From Sarcocystis neurona (lineage: Eukaryota; Apicomplexa; Conoidasida; Eucoccidiorida; Sarcocystidae): a DNA stretch of 64,000 nt. Below the pieces are notes generated by a model. The model was not told the origin of the DNA, ran no database searches, and saw nothing but the letters and a program-made list of their open reading frames with translations. The position numbers and the translations under genes are program-made. This document shows, piece by piece, positions 13,001 through 23,396 of the stretch; within the stretch, counting starts at the first letter, position 1; each line of letters starts with the position of its first letter. The stretch covers positions 2,130,476-2,194,475 of the forward strand of contig KL647295.1 of assembly GCA_000727475.1 (NCBI GenBank), in the 5' to 3' direction.

Positions 13001-15374
13001 ACCCTAGTGTATCGATCGTATGACGTTCTTTCGTTGTACGCGATGAAAAAAAAGGTAGTAATTCGTACAGAAATGTGTCAGCAGTTTCAGCCTCAGCTGC
13101 TAGATGAATTTTTTAGGTGCCTCGCCGCGATTGATGCTTGTCAGCCCTGTGGAGCTGGAGAAAATTGTTGAGTTGCGTCCGCCTCTCTGACGACAGCCGC
13201 CGATCCTGATGTCGACTGAAGCACTCAGTCTCAATCGAAGAAAGCTGGCAAGCGCCCCAGTCCAGGACAGTTACCTCTTTAAAGAGAAGTACGCCCCCAT
13301 TAATAGCGAACATCCCATTATACGACGACGGTCCTGCAAGTTACTGTAGTTCTAGTAGGTATATCTAGGCAAGCGACGACCGACCAAAAACCATGTGTAC
13401 ACACAATTGTCGCAATTCTCCACTTTGCCAGCTTAAGCACGTGCAGGTGAGCTTTGCTCTTCAAATGCATTGACAGTTTCATGGTTTTCGTTGACCACCA
13501 CATCTGTCGTCACTGCACAGAGCTCTGGCGACTCGTGCGAGAGTCATCACGGATATTTAGTGAATGAATGCATCGACACAGGAGGAAAGGGAGACGAAAA
13601 GAAATACGTATACCCACAACACATGCTGGGTGAAGCTAATTCCCGTCTGTTACGTGTAAATCTACGTCAGCATCAGCAGCCAAACGTCACCTATGCTGTG
13701 GGTAGACGAGGAATCGACCAAAGCTTGTTGCGAAGGAAGTGCTTATCCTTGGGAGTGATGCGCAGAACCAAAGGAGATAACGACTAGCACCCATGCTTCT
13801 TCTTTTTTAACGAAAATGCACAGCGTGAAATCAATCGATCAGCTCGACACGAGCCATCTCCGCATTATCTCCCAGGCGGCAAAAAGGAATTTTTTCGACA
13901 CGGCAGAATCCGTGCGGACGGTATGCGAAACGCTCTGGCGCCTGAGGATACGAAGGACCACAGACAAGTAGACGACATCCCCAGAGATAGCATCAAAAGC
14001 AGTGTTTTCCCGCTTCCGCCCTGTCGTCCACCAGTTTGGCAGACACGTGTCTACCGATGTGGAGGGCGACAGAAAAATGGACCGCTTAAGCATGATCAAG
14101 ACAGTTCCTGCCATCCAGACGTGCAAGCAAAAAACATGGCCATAGCCTGATTCCTCTTCAGAGATCTCTACCACCTAGGTTGCATATGCCAAGAGAGCAA
14201 GCACCTCCGCAAGGGCATTCAAGATACACATTTATAAATGTATTATTGATGTGCATACTCCCGCTAGAATAGACACACGGACGCATCTGTCGCTGATTAT
14301 ATGAGAGTTCATAACCATTTTTATCCACACACATTCTCGCTCACATATATGGGCCAGTTCCTGTCCTCTCTGTTTCCTAGTGCAGCCCTGCTGTGCGCGT
14401 CGGCAGAGTAGGCTGAACTTGATTCTATCACATTTCGTAACCATTTTCGGCAGTCTCCTCGTGTGCAGCCACCCACTGCTTGCCGCCGTTGCAGTTGCCA
14501 GTGACACCCGAAGACAACTGAAGTGGATGGGCGTAATAAGAAGTTCAAAAGACCGGACTTCGGAAAGGCGAAGGCAACTAACAGATGAACAACTAGCTTA
14601 CCGGTATCTGCAAATCTCCTGCGTCAAGGAAGTGAAACGAATGGGTGGGTGTCAACCCTGAATTTCTTGTTCTATACAGGAACGTGAGTAGGACGGGATA
14701 AAACAAAGGTGGTTTTATTTTCAGATGAATAACTTGCAGTAGAGGCCCACTTCGCGACGGCGCAAAGGATGGCGTGCGATGCTGGTCACTTGACAGTCAG
14801 ACCGTCCACTCACTACGAACTACGAATATACGTGTGTGTACGTCGTAGGACACACAGAGACACACCGCCTGTGACACGTCTGTTACGCACACGTACACTA
14901 AACACGCGAGTCAGCCGCAGTCGTCGTGATGAAAATTTGTCGTCCATTTTAAAGCGTCTTCGAGTGCGTGCATCCCTGCACACGCTGTCGCGCGGCGAGT
15001 GTTCAGACACGTCTCTACGAAGACACACTCACATTTGTGAAGGAAGACACTCGTGCCTGCCTATCTCTTTCCGAGACTTAGGTACGCGCGCGGGTGCCCA
15101 TATTAGCACGGGTGTAAGGCTAGTCAGACACTGGCCACAAGTGATATACGGCAGGCACTCTCAGCACGACCCCTACAGCTGCACGCATGTTCACCGCGAG
15201 ACTATCGCCGTTGTCGTGAGCGCTGTTCTTGAAATCTGTTCCTTCTGAAGGGGCATCAGCTACTGTATTGGACTACGCTGTCTGACAGTAACACAGGCCT
15301 CTCGCAGAAGAGCAGCATTTGCCAGAAGCATATAGTTTTTTGAGGAAGATGTATGTATTGAGCATGCCGATTAC
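10071..15374. other. Gene-poor stretch, no gene I can support
   Basis: From about 11 kb CAG-type runs thin out. Open frames at 10593-10844 (minus), 10598-10780 (plus), 10943-11170 (minus), 13470-13787 (plus), 13839-14174 (minus) and 14380-14661 (plus) each look protein-like but compete with frames on the other strand and carry no conserved motif. A 207-codon plus frame at 12210-12833 runs through a TATATA microsatellite and is unlikely to be coding. A 70-bp tandem duplication is listed separately. Confidence 0.45.
11973..12112. repeat. 70-bp tandem duplication, two copies
   Basis: Copies at 11973-12042 and 12043-12112 match at all but two positions (GACGTAATGC against GACTTAGTGC). The unit contains CACACACAGCGATACCTGGG. 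No gene is supported around it. Confidence 0.95.
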
Positions 15375-15539
15375 CTCCATGAAGAGCTGCCTGCACAGAC
15401 TTTTATCGTAGAAAAAACCCAACGCTTGACGGTAAGTATGGAGAGAGGGCTGCTTGCAGAGCATCAATACCTTGTCCATGGAACGCTTGCACTCTTTAGC
15501 CTTTGCAAACGTCGTCATTATTGATCCGTACTTCAGCAG
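15375..15539 (-). CDS. Ribosomal protein bL17 (mitochondrial-type), internal exon
   Basis: This 165-base exon encodes 55 residues of a bacterial-type large-subunit protein bL17, which sits near the peptide exit tunnel. In Apicomplexa such a protein would serve the mitochondrial or plastid ribosome; I infer mitochondrial. The visible match runs from LLKYGSIMTTFAKAKEC through RQALGFFYDK to LCRQLF, the same order as the family core (helix one, the TT-x-AKAKE motif, then the R-AL-x-DK motif). The exon begins after CTGCAG and ends before GTAATC, both phase 0. A possible upstream exon in phase lies at 15781-15930 with a GTAAGT donor, but its sequence is not clearly bL17. The C-terminal exon with the usual GGYTR motif was not found; a look-alike near 14.9 kb is out of phase. 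Reading on without splicing would add about 18 unrelated residues. Confidence 0.72.
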
Positions 15540-16199
15540 CTGCAGCATAGCGGGCACCGCAAACAGAAAGAGAGACATCGTTGAAAGGACTGGTGAAGCC
15601 GACACACACAGCTGCAGTACCTGCAATGTAGCGCGGTAGCTGCGGCGGCACGAGCCTCAGTCGACGCTGACGGACAAGGAAGAGAGCTGAGTCGGAAGAG
15701 GCAGCCCCTGGCGCAGAGTCGCTAATGCATCAGGCATCAAAGTACGCGCAGCAAGGATCTCACGTTGCCAGAAGACTTACAGCATAGTCACCCACGACTT
15801 CGGAGACATCTGCACTTGGAAGACTGAGCGGCGGCTGCGCCTGCTGTCGCGACGCAGCGTTGGACACGGCAGCAGCAGAGCGGATGGGTAGCACGCACGT
15901 CACATTTAATGGAACGAGAGCAGCAACATTTCTAGCCGCTCATAAGCAGGAGATACCCTCCTCAGCTTGAAACAACAACAGCAGCATCAGCACGACTACT
16001 GCTGCAGCTCTGGCAAGTAGTAGGAGGTGCGACAGCGGCGCTGCGTAGGAGCGGCAGGACGCGGTCAAAATACGACAGCAAAGTTCGAACAGCAGCGAGG
16101 CCGCGCAGCAGCAGCAACGGAAGCAGACACAGCAAAGACTGCTCGCACGACGCGGGAAAGCAGTCAAGACAGCAGCATAAAGTACTCACCGCAGGAGCG

Positions 16200-18185
16200 T
16201 CAACAGAAGCCAGCAGGATTGTACAGAGCAAAGGAAGCAACTGCAGGGAGAGCATCCAGCAGCAGTACGGCAGCGGCTCCAGCAAGGAGCACCACCAGCG
16301 GTGCAACAGGAGAAATGCTGACTGCGAGACACACCTGCGTGCAGAGGTTTCGCAGAAGACAGCGACGGTGGCCGTAGGGTCTTCCTAATTTATTGCGTCT
16401 GCGATTGTGATGCGCTCGCAGGAGCAGACTGCCCACTCCGCACGATTCAGCCGCTGCATCACCGCTTGTCAGAGCTGCTGCTCTTTCTGTTGTAGCTCTT
16501 GAAACAACCTGTTTAGGAGAAAGGACATCGCAGATTGCAGAATCGCTGCGAACCAACAGCATCTGTAGCATCCCGAAGCTCTGTTGAATCTCCTCTTGAC
16601 GCGCACCTGCTTCTCGGTTGACCGCCGTCCACACGGGCGGAAAGGGAGCTACTTCGATTTCTTCTGCTGCTCGTGGAGCATTCGAACCTACTGCCACCGC
16701 TGGAGTCACCTGCTTTGTTGTTGCGCGCTCTGCTGCTGCTACTGCAGTTCTGAATCCACGTGCAGCTGTTTCTCCCAGAGGCCAAGTTCCCGCGTAACCG
16801 AAGAGCGCATTTGTGACATGAACTGTCGTTGTTGTTGGTGCTAGTGCTGGGTGCGGTGCTCGGGCTTCTACAGCGAGGTTTAACCTTGCTACTGCCTCGC
16901 TTGAAAAAGACACGCGTATTTCTCTTCGTGAACACACGCCGACAGAGTGTCGTGCACAAGCGTGCTTTGAAGTAAGGTCCTCTCTGGCGACGTACGCAGC
17001 GCCAGCAGCAGGAGCAGCACGAGACACACGAGTAGCACCGATCGCTGCTGGAGAGACAGCAATATCACGCTCAGCAGGGACAGCAGCAAGAGTCCTCTTA
17101 GACGCCCGAGGAAGTCTGCCATGCCACTCCACACGAGCCGCATGACAGAAGCGGGTGACCGACAGGGGAGCCCCAGTGCGCATCGTCCACCCCCCGGACA
17201 AGAACGCAGCAGCAGCGGCGGCCGTAGTGGCCGCACGCCTGCCGTTGACTGAACGACGGATCCCACTTTTCCGTCCCGTAGGCGTAACGTAAACAGCAGC
17301 AGCGGCGCCGCCACCGTTTGAACTAGCAGCCTTACATCTTAAACCCTCAAGTAGCGGCGCTGCTGCTGTTGCCGCCCTCTGCACTGCACTTCCTGCTGCT
17401 TTCCAGGCATATGTTTCACGGGCCTTGATGGAAAGCAGGCGGCGGACACAGATGTTTTGCAGCCGTTTCACAAGGAACGGAAAACAAGCTGTCGAAGCAG
17501 CAATCACTACTCTGCTACTGACCTTGTTACCCAGTGTCGACACGTCTGCAGGCAGTCTACGTGGGACGCGGTGCTGATATATCCGAGTCGCTTCCTTCTG
17601 GTGCCGATTTTCCTCACTCTTCCACTGCAAGACGTGCGGCTGCAGCGTCAACCGCTGCCCGTCCCCCTGCTGCCGCTTCTGGTGCCGCAGGGGCTGTTGC
17701 ACGCGCTGTCGGCGCTGCTGCTGCACTTGTCGCTCGTTCTCCTGCTGTCTCGCTTCCTGCTTCTCTTGCTGCTGCGTCCATTGTCGCTGCTGTTGTAGCT
17801 CTGTGTGTATCCCCGTCTGCGGGTGAGAACGAAGTGGACGCCTCACGCGAACGTCAACTGCTGCTGGCCAGCATGTTCGTCGGGGGACCACCTTCGTTTC
17901 CGCAGAACCCGACCCTCTGCTCACTTCGCAGAATGGCACCGCAAGAAAACGCTGCTGTCTCCAAGCAGCAGGCTGCAAGCAGCAGGGCGGTGCCGTCGCT
18001 GCCAAGATAGCAGCAGCAGAGTCTGCGGTAGCGAACCGAGCGGCTGCTACGTAGAAAGCGTCTGACGTTATCTTCACACTTGGACAATGCGCTGTAGCCA
18101 CCTTCGACGCAGACGCCGTCAGCAGCACGAGAAGCGGCAACAGCAGCATGTTGTCTGCTTCAGCAACTGACCCTCCTCGTTCCAT
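16200..18185 (-). CDS. Hypothetical secreted or membrane protein, 661 aa
   Basis: This is the longest uninterrupted frame in the window: ATG at 18185, stop at 16200, 661 residues. The N-terminus has a hydrophobic core LLLPLLVLLTASA at residues 13-25, a plausible signal peptide. Residues around 130-200 are Gln/Arg-rich with repeated QQ, and several Ala runs follow. A hydrophobic stretch near the C-terminus (VAPLVVLLAGAAAVLLL) could be a membrane anchor. I recognise no domain. Low-complexity CAG-type runs keep stop codons rare here, but 661 open codons is still far above the surrounding frames, and the plus strand is interrupted. A GTGAGT donor about 12 bases beyond the stop, in another frame, warns that the true 3' end may be spliced. 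The composition resembles the homopolymer-rich proteins of Eimeria. Confidence 0.45.
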   Translation of the reverse strand: MERGGSVAEADNMLLLPLLVLLTASASKVATAHCPSVKITSDAFYVAAARFATADSAAAILAATAPPCCLQPAAWRQQRFLAVPFCEVSRGSGSAETKVVPRRTCWPAAVDVRVRRPLRSHPQTGIHTELQQQRQWTQQQEKQEARQQENERQVQQQRRQRVQQPLRHQKRQQGDGQRLTLQPHVLQWKSEENRHQKEATRIYQHRVPRRLPADVSTLGNKVSSRVVIAASTACFPFLVKRLQNICVRRLLSIKARETYAWKAAGSAVQRAATAAAPLLEGLRCKAASSNGGGAAAAVYVTPTGRKSGIRRSVNGRRAATTAAAAAAFLSGGWTMRTGAPLSVTRFCHAARVEWHGRLPRASKRTLAAVPAERDIAVSPAAIGATRVSRAAPAAGAAYVAREDLTSKHACARHSVGVCSRREIRVSFSSEAVARLNLAVEARAPHPALAPTTTTVHVTNALFGYAGTWPLGETAARGFRTAVAAAERATTKQVTPAVAVGSNAPRAAEEIEVAPFPPVWTAVNREAGARQEEIQQSFGMLQMLLVRSDSAICDVLSPKQVVSRATTERAAALTSGDAAAESCGVGSLLLRAHHNRRRNKLGRPYGHRRCLLRNLCTQVCLAVSISPVAPLVVLLAGAAAVLLLDALPAVASFALYNPAGFC

Positions 18186-18940
18186 CACGGGAGCCCGTCA
18201 ACACCCAGAACAGCAGAAAAAAACACATCGGGCTCTGCTGTACAAGCCTCCTGTTTCGTTCACAATGCACGAGGAAGAAGTCGCTCCACGCCGAATCATA
18301 AGAGAAGGAGAGAGAAAGATTACGACACTCCGTCATCTCGGAAAACGTCTAGATATACCCGTGCAGACAAGCACGTTTCTGATAGAGTTGACGGATCGCT
18401 GCTCACTCAATACTTGCCGGAGCTGCTACAGAGAGAGTACGTAAGTACATGCAGTTTCCTCCTACCAGCAGCAACTCAGTTACCTACGTACACGAATACG
18501 CTGGACGTTCGCTTTAGCAGCCTGCTGCTGGCGCTGACGCTGTTCAGTCATCTGCTGCAGCCGCTGCTGCCGGTGCTTTACCAGCGACTTTCTTGCTCTC
18601 TACTGCTGTTGCTCTTGCTCAAGCCCCGTGATATTCCGCAATTTCCGCCCGGGCAACTGTGTCTCTTCCTTGTCTCTCGAAAGGTGGCCACATCCCTGTG
18701 GCTGTCGGCACTGCCGATATTCGCCACTTCTGCTGCAGGGGCTGCTGCGGACGCTGCTGTTGCCCAGGTGTCCGCTCTCGGTACGCCGGAGACGCACCTG
18801 CTGGCCCCGTTTGTCCGTGGGATTAAACGAATGTAAAGGGAAACCACATCTGCTGCTGTCACACGCTTTGGCGTCTTGTTCGGCGCTAATAAGTGCCTTA
18901 CGACTTCGCAGATGTCGCCCAGTACCTGTGTGCCTGCTCT

Positions 18941-19288
18941 CTACCATTGCTGGTAGACGCTTGTAGCTTTGCTGCTAAATGTTGCCGTTTCTCCTGCTTT
19001 TGGTGCTGCTACTTTGGCCATTTCTCCTGCCGCTCCTGCCCTTCGTGTCGCGACGATTGCTGCTGACGTTGCCGCCGCTCTTGCCCTACTTTCTCTGGAG
19101 CAGCGGCTGCTCCTCGGCTTGACGCTGCTGCTGTTGCTACTGTCGTCAAGGGACTCATCTCCTGCAGAAACATTTACGTTGGAAAGCCCCAGCACGAGCC
19201 AAGACACAAAGCAGAGCACGTAACACCGAGTTGCTGGGCGGAAGTGCCACCAGAATTCATACGCACCAGACTCAAAACCGCCCACCAT
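18941..19288 (-). CDS. Short hypothetical protein with signal peptide or anchor
   Basis: ATG at 19288 opens a 115-codon frame. Residues 21-42 (core CYVLCFVSWLVLGLS) form a hydrophobic segment preceded by Arg and followed by VNVSAGDESLDD, a good signal-peptide or type II anchor pattern. The rest is Ser/Arg/Ala-rich without cysteines expected of a folded secreted domain. The stop TAG at 18941 directly follows a possible GTAGAG donor, so this may be only a first exon. The antisense strand also carries an 84-codon Leu/Ala-rich frame (18969-19223), which I regard as a shadow. No family recognised. Confidence 0.33.
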   Translation of the reverse strand: MVGGFESGAYEFWWHFRPATRCYVLCFVSWLVLGLSNVNVSAGDESLDDSSNSSSVKPRSSRCSRESRARAAATSAAIVATRRAGAAGEMAKVAAPKAGETATFSSKATSVYQQW

Positions 19289-21855
19289 GAACAGATATAT
19301 ACATATACATAGAGACAGAAATATATGCGACTGCAGATGTATGTGTGTGTGGACCTTCCCTCTTCTATACGTTATCCAAGTGGCAGATTTCATATACCGT
19401 TGAGTGGCGCAGAGAGCGGAGTAGCGGCAGCGGGAGCTCTGACTCGAACGCCCAGCGCATGCAGCAGCAAAGCGGCAACAGGATGCCCCTCTGCGTCCAC
19501 CTTCCGTAGCAAGGTCGCAGGACGCAAGGCTGTGGAGCGCGAGGGGCAGCAGGAGCAGCAGCAGGATCAGCAGCATCAGGAGGGAGGTCGCAGAGGCAGG
19601 TGAAGAGCAAGCGCAACAGCGAAAATCGCCAAAGAAGGAGCAAGAAAGGGGACGGCAGCAGACAAGAAAAGGCAGCGGCAGCAGCCGTGGCTCGAACCAA
19701 CACGAGACACGGAGCAGCAGAGATCTTCTTCTCACGAGGCGCCGTAGAACCAAATCCTCTGTGCAGTTGAGTGATATTCGAAAGTGACGCGAGGCATGCC
19801 TTCGGCAGAAACGGAGGAGCGCTGTTCAGCGACACAGCGCTCGGGGAGGAAGGCGAAGCCGTAGACCTGTGCACATTTAAATAGGTATACGCATGCACGA
19901 AGGCAACATTCGGCCTATAAAAGGGCACACACCACGCGTCGTGCAGGCACCAGTTGTCTGTGTATAAGTATGGATACACACACCTAAGATTGACGTACGC
20001 ATACATATATATCTGTATATATGAGTGAGCACACCACTGCAGAGATGTGTTGCCGTCGCGTTCCACCTGGAGATAGACAGCAACATGCGAAGGGTTTGCA
20101 GAGGAGGAAGAGGTCTGTGCTGCCGGTAAGACAGACTGGGCCACGTCAGCCGTGTGTGAAACCCGCCGATAGAAAGAAGCGGCGTACACTGCAGAGAATT
20201 CTTCTGAAAAGGTCACGCAGGATCTACGTGCGGCCTAGCCGCGCCTGAGAGGTATTCCTGGGCACGCAGATAAATACTATAGGGTCCAACATAGTAGACG
20301 CCGCGGTATACATGCAGAGAGAGACACACACACGTGTGCGTCGCTAGAGAGTGAGAGATACGGAGGGGTAGCCAGGAGGTCGGTAGAGCCTCATACGTAC
20401 TAGACACGCTGGCACGTTCAACGGGCCCCTACACAGATATAGGCCAGGGTGGGGCTCAGAACGGTGGAGCAGAAAACGAAGGACGCAGACACGTCGCTGC
20501 CTCGTGCTGCTGTTGAAGCCGCGACCCGTCGTAGGAGCTAATGTGCGGTGGAGTGCGTTTACGTAATTGCTGCTGGTCCACACAGAGGCTGCAGCGTTTC
20601 TACGCTGCGCTCTTCCTTGCGGCCGCTGTCGCTGCTGCGGCTGCTGTTCCACTAGCGCTGCCGCTCCACGCAGAACCTTCGCGGACTGCTCCCGTCCTGC
20701 CACTGCTGGTGTAGGCACTCCTGGGAGTGTGCACCTACCCCAGGTGCCGCGGCAACTGCAAGCGACGCGGTCGGATGTTGCTGTCTTCATGCCATCGTAC
20801 AAGCGGCAGGAGCTTCAGAACTGCTACGCCTGTTGTGGCAGCTGATCTCCTCTGGCGCTGCGGCTGCGGGGGCTCTCCTACGAGGCCAGCAAACGTTCCG
20901 CTCCTGCTGCGACGAGCGCGCTCACGACCACTGTGGTGATGATGTGTTTCTTGTGCTGCAGCTGTCCCCGTTGCTGAAGCTGCGGTTCCTCCTCCCCTGC
21001 TGTCCGTGTCTTTCGCCCTGCGGCAGCTGCTGGTGTTGCTGGCACTCTCCTCCACGCATGAGCAGCAGCGGCCTCCCTATGGGTTCCTACGTTTGTGCTG
21101 CTGCGCGTGGGGCTGCTGCTGATGTGGCATCGTTTATCGTAGGTGTTGCTGGCAGTGTTACTGCTGGTGTCGCTACTGGTGATATTGCTCGTGGTGATGC
21201 TGCCCGTGCTGCCGCCCTTGCAGCTGTTGTTGCTGCTCGTTGCAGCTGCTCTTCCCGCGGCTCCTGCGGCTGCTGGTGATGCTGCTCTCACTGCAACTCT
21301 TGCCGCCGCTGCTGCTGCGCTTGCTGCTGCTGCGCTTGCTGCTGCTGATAGTGCCGTTCTTGCTGCTGCCGCATCCGAGATTATCAGCAGGCGCGCCACA
21401 AGTAGCACCAGCAGGTATCCTTTCAAGCGCTGCTACTGCGGATGCTGCTACTGGTGCTGCTGCTGCCAAGGCTGCAGCTGCCGGCAGTGCTGCTGCCGCG
21501 GCCGTCGCACATCTCTGCGGCCACGTTGCTGTGACAGAGCAGGCACACGCTACACACCGTCGCCGCACCTACGTAGACAGGGACAGGACGTCACATATAT
21601 CCGGTTTGTCACTTCGTTTCTTTCTTCTGTGTTCGTGGACGAAAGGCCGTCGCAAGAGCAGCCACAGCAGCGGCGAAGGCCGCCCGATACGGGCCGCAGC
21701 GCGGCCAGCGAGAGGTGTTCACTGACCACCTCGTGTGTGTTGCTTGCTTGCTGCTGCGGCCTCTTGCGCATGCAGAGGACACGTATGCTGCAGCAACCGC
21801 ATGCGTCGTGTTGTCTGCGCATGTTTTGTCGCGCTTAGTTGGCCAGGGCGGTGGG
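19289..21855. other. CAG/CTG-rich stretch, coding strand unresolved
   Basis: Both strands carry long Ala, Leu, Cys, Ser or Gln-rich frames here (for example minus 19365-20216, minus 20344-20802, minus 20878-21426, plus 21143-21838). The densest trinucleotide runs are 20930-21510. The minus frame 20878-21426 would read as a hydrophobic leader followed by poly-Ala, but it has no ATG at its start. I cannot support any one gene. Confidence 0.4.
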
Positions 21856-22176
21856 ATGGACGCAAAACGAGATAATCGGGCCTTCTCACGACAGGAGATT
21901 CGTGGCAACCCTTTCTGCCTTTCTTTTGCTTGGCCTCTTCTATTGCGTGTGCCAGCTGACCTGCCCCTGTTCCTGAGGCGCGGCGTCTGCCGTTTCCGAC
22001 GATGGGCAGTGCGGGACGACGGTACCGTCACAAAGCGCCATGCCAACAACGTAGACATTTCATTTCCTTCCTCTTTCCCTACACAGCACACAGCCGTAAA
22101 GAACGGGGACGTGAGCGGATCGACGCGGCAAAATCAGGAGCAGCAGCGAAGGGCAGCACGAGAGATCAAGCAGTAG
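21856..22176 (+). CDS. Hypothetical protein, 106 aa (tentative)
   Basis: ATG at 21856 opens 106 codons ending at 22176. The predicted protein has ordinary composition (Arg, Asp, Phe, Thr mixed) with one moderately hydrophobic segment near residues 23-40, unlike the low-complexity frames around it. No motif is recognisable. A minus-strand frame (21609-22091) overlaps and is Arg-rich. It may be an exon of a larger plus-strand gene. Confidence 0.27.
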   Translation: MDAKRDNRAFSRQEIRGNPFCLSFAWPLLLRVPADLPLFLRRGVCRFRRWAVRDDGTVTKRHANNVDISFPSSFPTQHTAVKNGDVSGSTRQNQEQQRRAAREIKQ

Positions 22177-22667
22177 CACACCTTGAAACCACACGCGCAG
22201 CAGAAAAAGCAGCAAACACCAGAACTCCTGCAAGGAATAGAGCAGCCGCCCAGCAGCGGTAGACGACAACTAAGAATTGCCGGCCAAAACCTAGTAACGC
22301 GTCGCACTACTTCACGCATGGCACACCTAACATGTCTCAACCGCTACTACGTGTGACTGGTTGAGGTGTATCATCGACTCACCAAGATTCTCGATGTACA
22401 CGTATTCACCTCAAAAGAATTATGCGCGTCTTCCCGCGTGTGTGACAATACATAAGAAGACGTGCGTCAATACGTGGGCGTTTGTGTCCGCGCCAAGTCG
22501 CGTACCTTGTATACGAGGTGAAGTCTCGGGCACCACAGAAATATATATACATACGCACAGGTGTAGGCGACTGAAATTTGTATAGAGGGACGGAGACTGC
22601 CGGAGACGGACGCGAAGGCGTTCAGCTGAGAAGAAGAGAACCGAGAGACTGAGGAGGCTAGCCACCG

Positions 22668-23396
22668 CTAGCGGCTCTCTGATGTCTGTTGACCTACCTG
22701 GATACGGATGTCGTGGATTTTGGCGTTCAGGGCGTGTCCCGGTGTTACAAGACGACTCCGCACACATCCGTCTACGCATTTGTAAAAGTTGGAAGCCTTT
22801 TCAGCTGTTTCCCTCCCGTTTTTGGAGGCCGGTCCCGACGCGAGAGTCATAGGTTTTTTCTCTCCCTTCTGTCCCGTAGGATTTGCCGCCGTTACATCTG
22901 CTACGGCGATGACCCCGCTACTCCGCACACATTCACCTACGCACTTGGAAGAGTTCCTAACCGTTCTCTTCTTTTTCGACGAACCGGGGAGTCGCACTTT
23001 TTCCGTTCTTCCCGTGCCACGTCTGCTGCTAGTGCTGTGTAGCGTCTTTTTGGTGGTCTTCTCGCCTCCGCGGTCTTCTTGTGTGTCTGCGCCGTCCGGC
23101 TGATGTTCCTTCCGTCCACCAGCGACACGGCACTGCGTCTTCCGTAGATAAGAGACGTCGCCCCCGCCTCCCCGGGCGTCTTCTTCTACGCCGGCCCCGC
23201 GGGGGACGAACGTGTGGCGCTGCAGTGACGACGATGCCTTTCTTCGGGTTCTTTTCCTGTACACGTTAAAAAGACGCCTTTTCCTGCGTTTGAGGCCGGA
23301 CGCCTGCTTGAACGACGGTGCCGCAGCTGCTGAAGATCTGCTCCTTCTGCGTGTAAAGGAGACGGGCGACAGTCCCGGGTCCACACTGGAGGACAC
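22668..23396 (-). CDS. Basic Lys/Arg-rich reading frame with internal duplication
   Basis: This 242-codon open stretch lacks an ATG at its upstream end, so if real it is an exon. It is strongly basic (Lys, Arg, Ser, Thr) with little hydrophobic sequence. Two related blocks lie about 55 residues apart, KCVGECVRSSGV and KCVDGCVRSRLV, matching a DNA duplication at roughly 22755-22795 and 22915-22950. No known domain. The plus strand has a hydrophobic frame at 22789-23103, probably the shadow. The composition is unlike the CAG-type frames nearby, which supports minus-strand coding. Confidence 0.33.
   Translation of the reverse strand: MSSSVDPGLSPVSFTRRRSRSSAAAAPSFKQASGLKRRKRRLFNVYRKRTRRKASSSLQRHTFVPRGAGVEEDARGGGGDVSYLRKTQCRVAGGRKEHQPDGADTQEDRGGEKTTKKTLHSTSSRRGTGRTEKVRLPGSSKKKRTVRNSSKCVGECVRSSGVIAVADVTAANPTGQKGEKKPMTLASGPASKNGRETAEKASNFYKCVDGCVRSRLVTPGHALNAKIHDIRIQVGQQTSESR

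Noticed and set aside
14810..15000. Possible bL17 C-terminal exon on minus reading RLTRVFSVRVRN
   Set aside because: Resembles the GGYTR region only loosely, and every usable acceptor gives the wrong phase for the 15375 donor.
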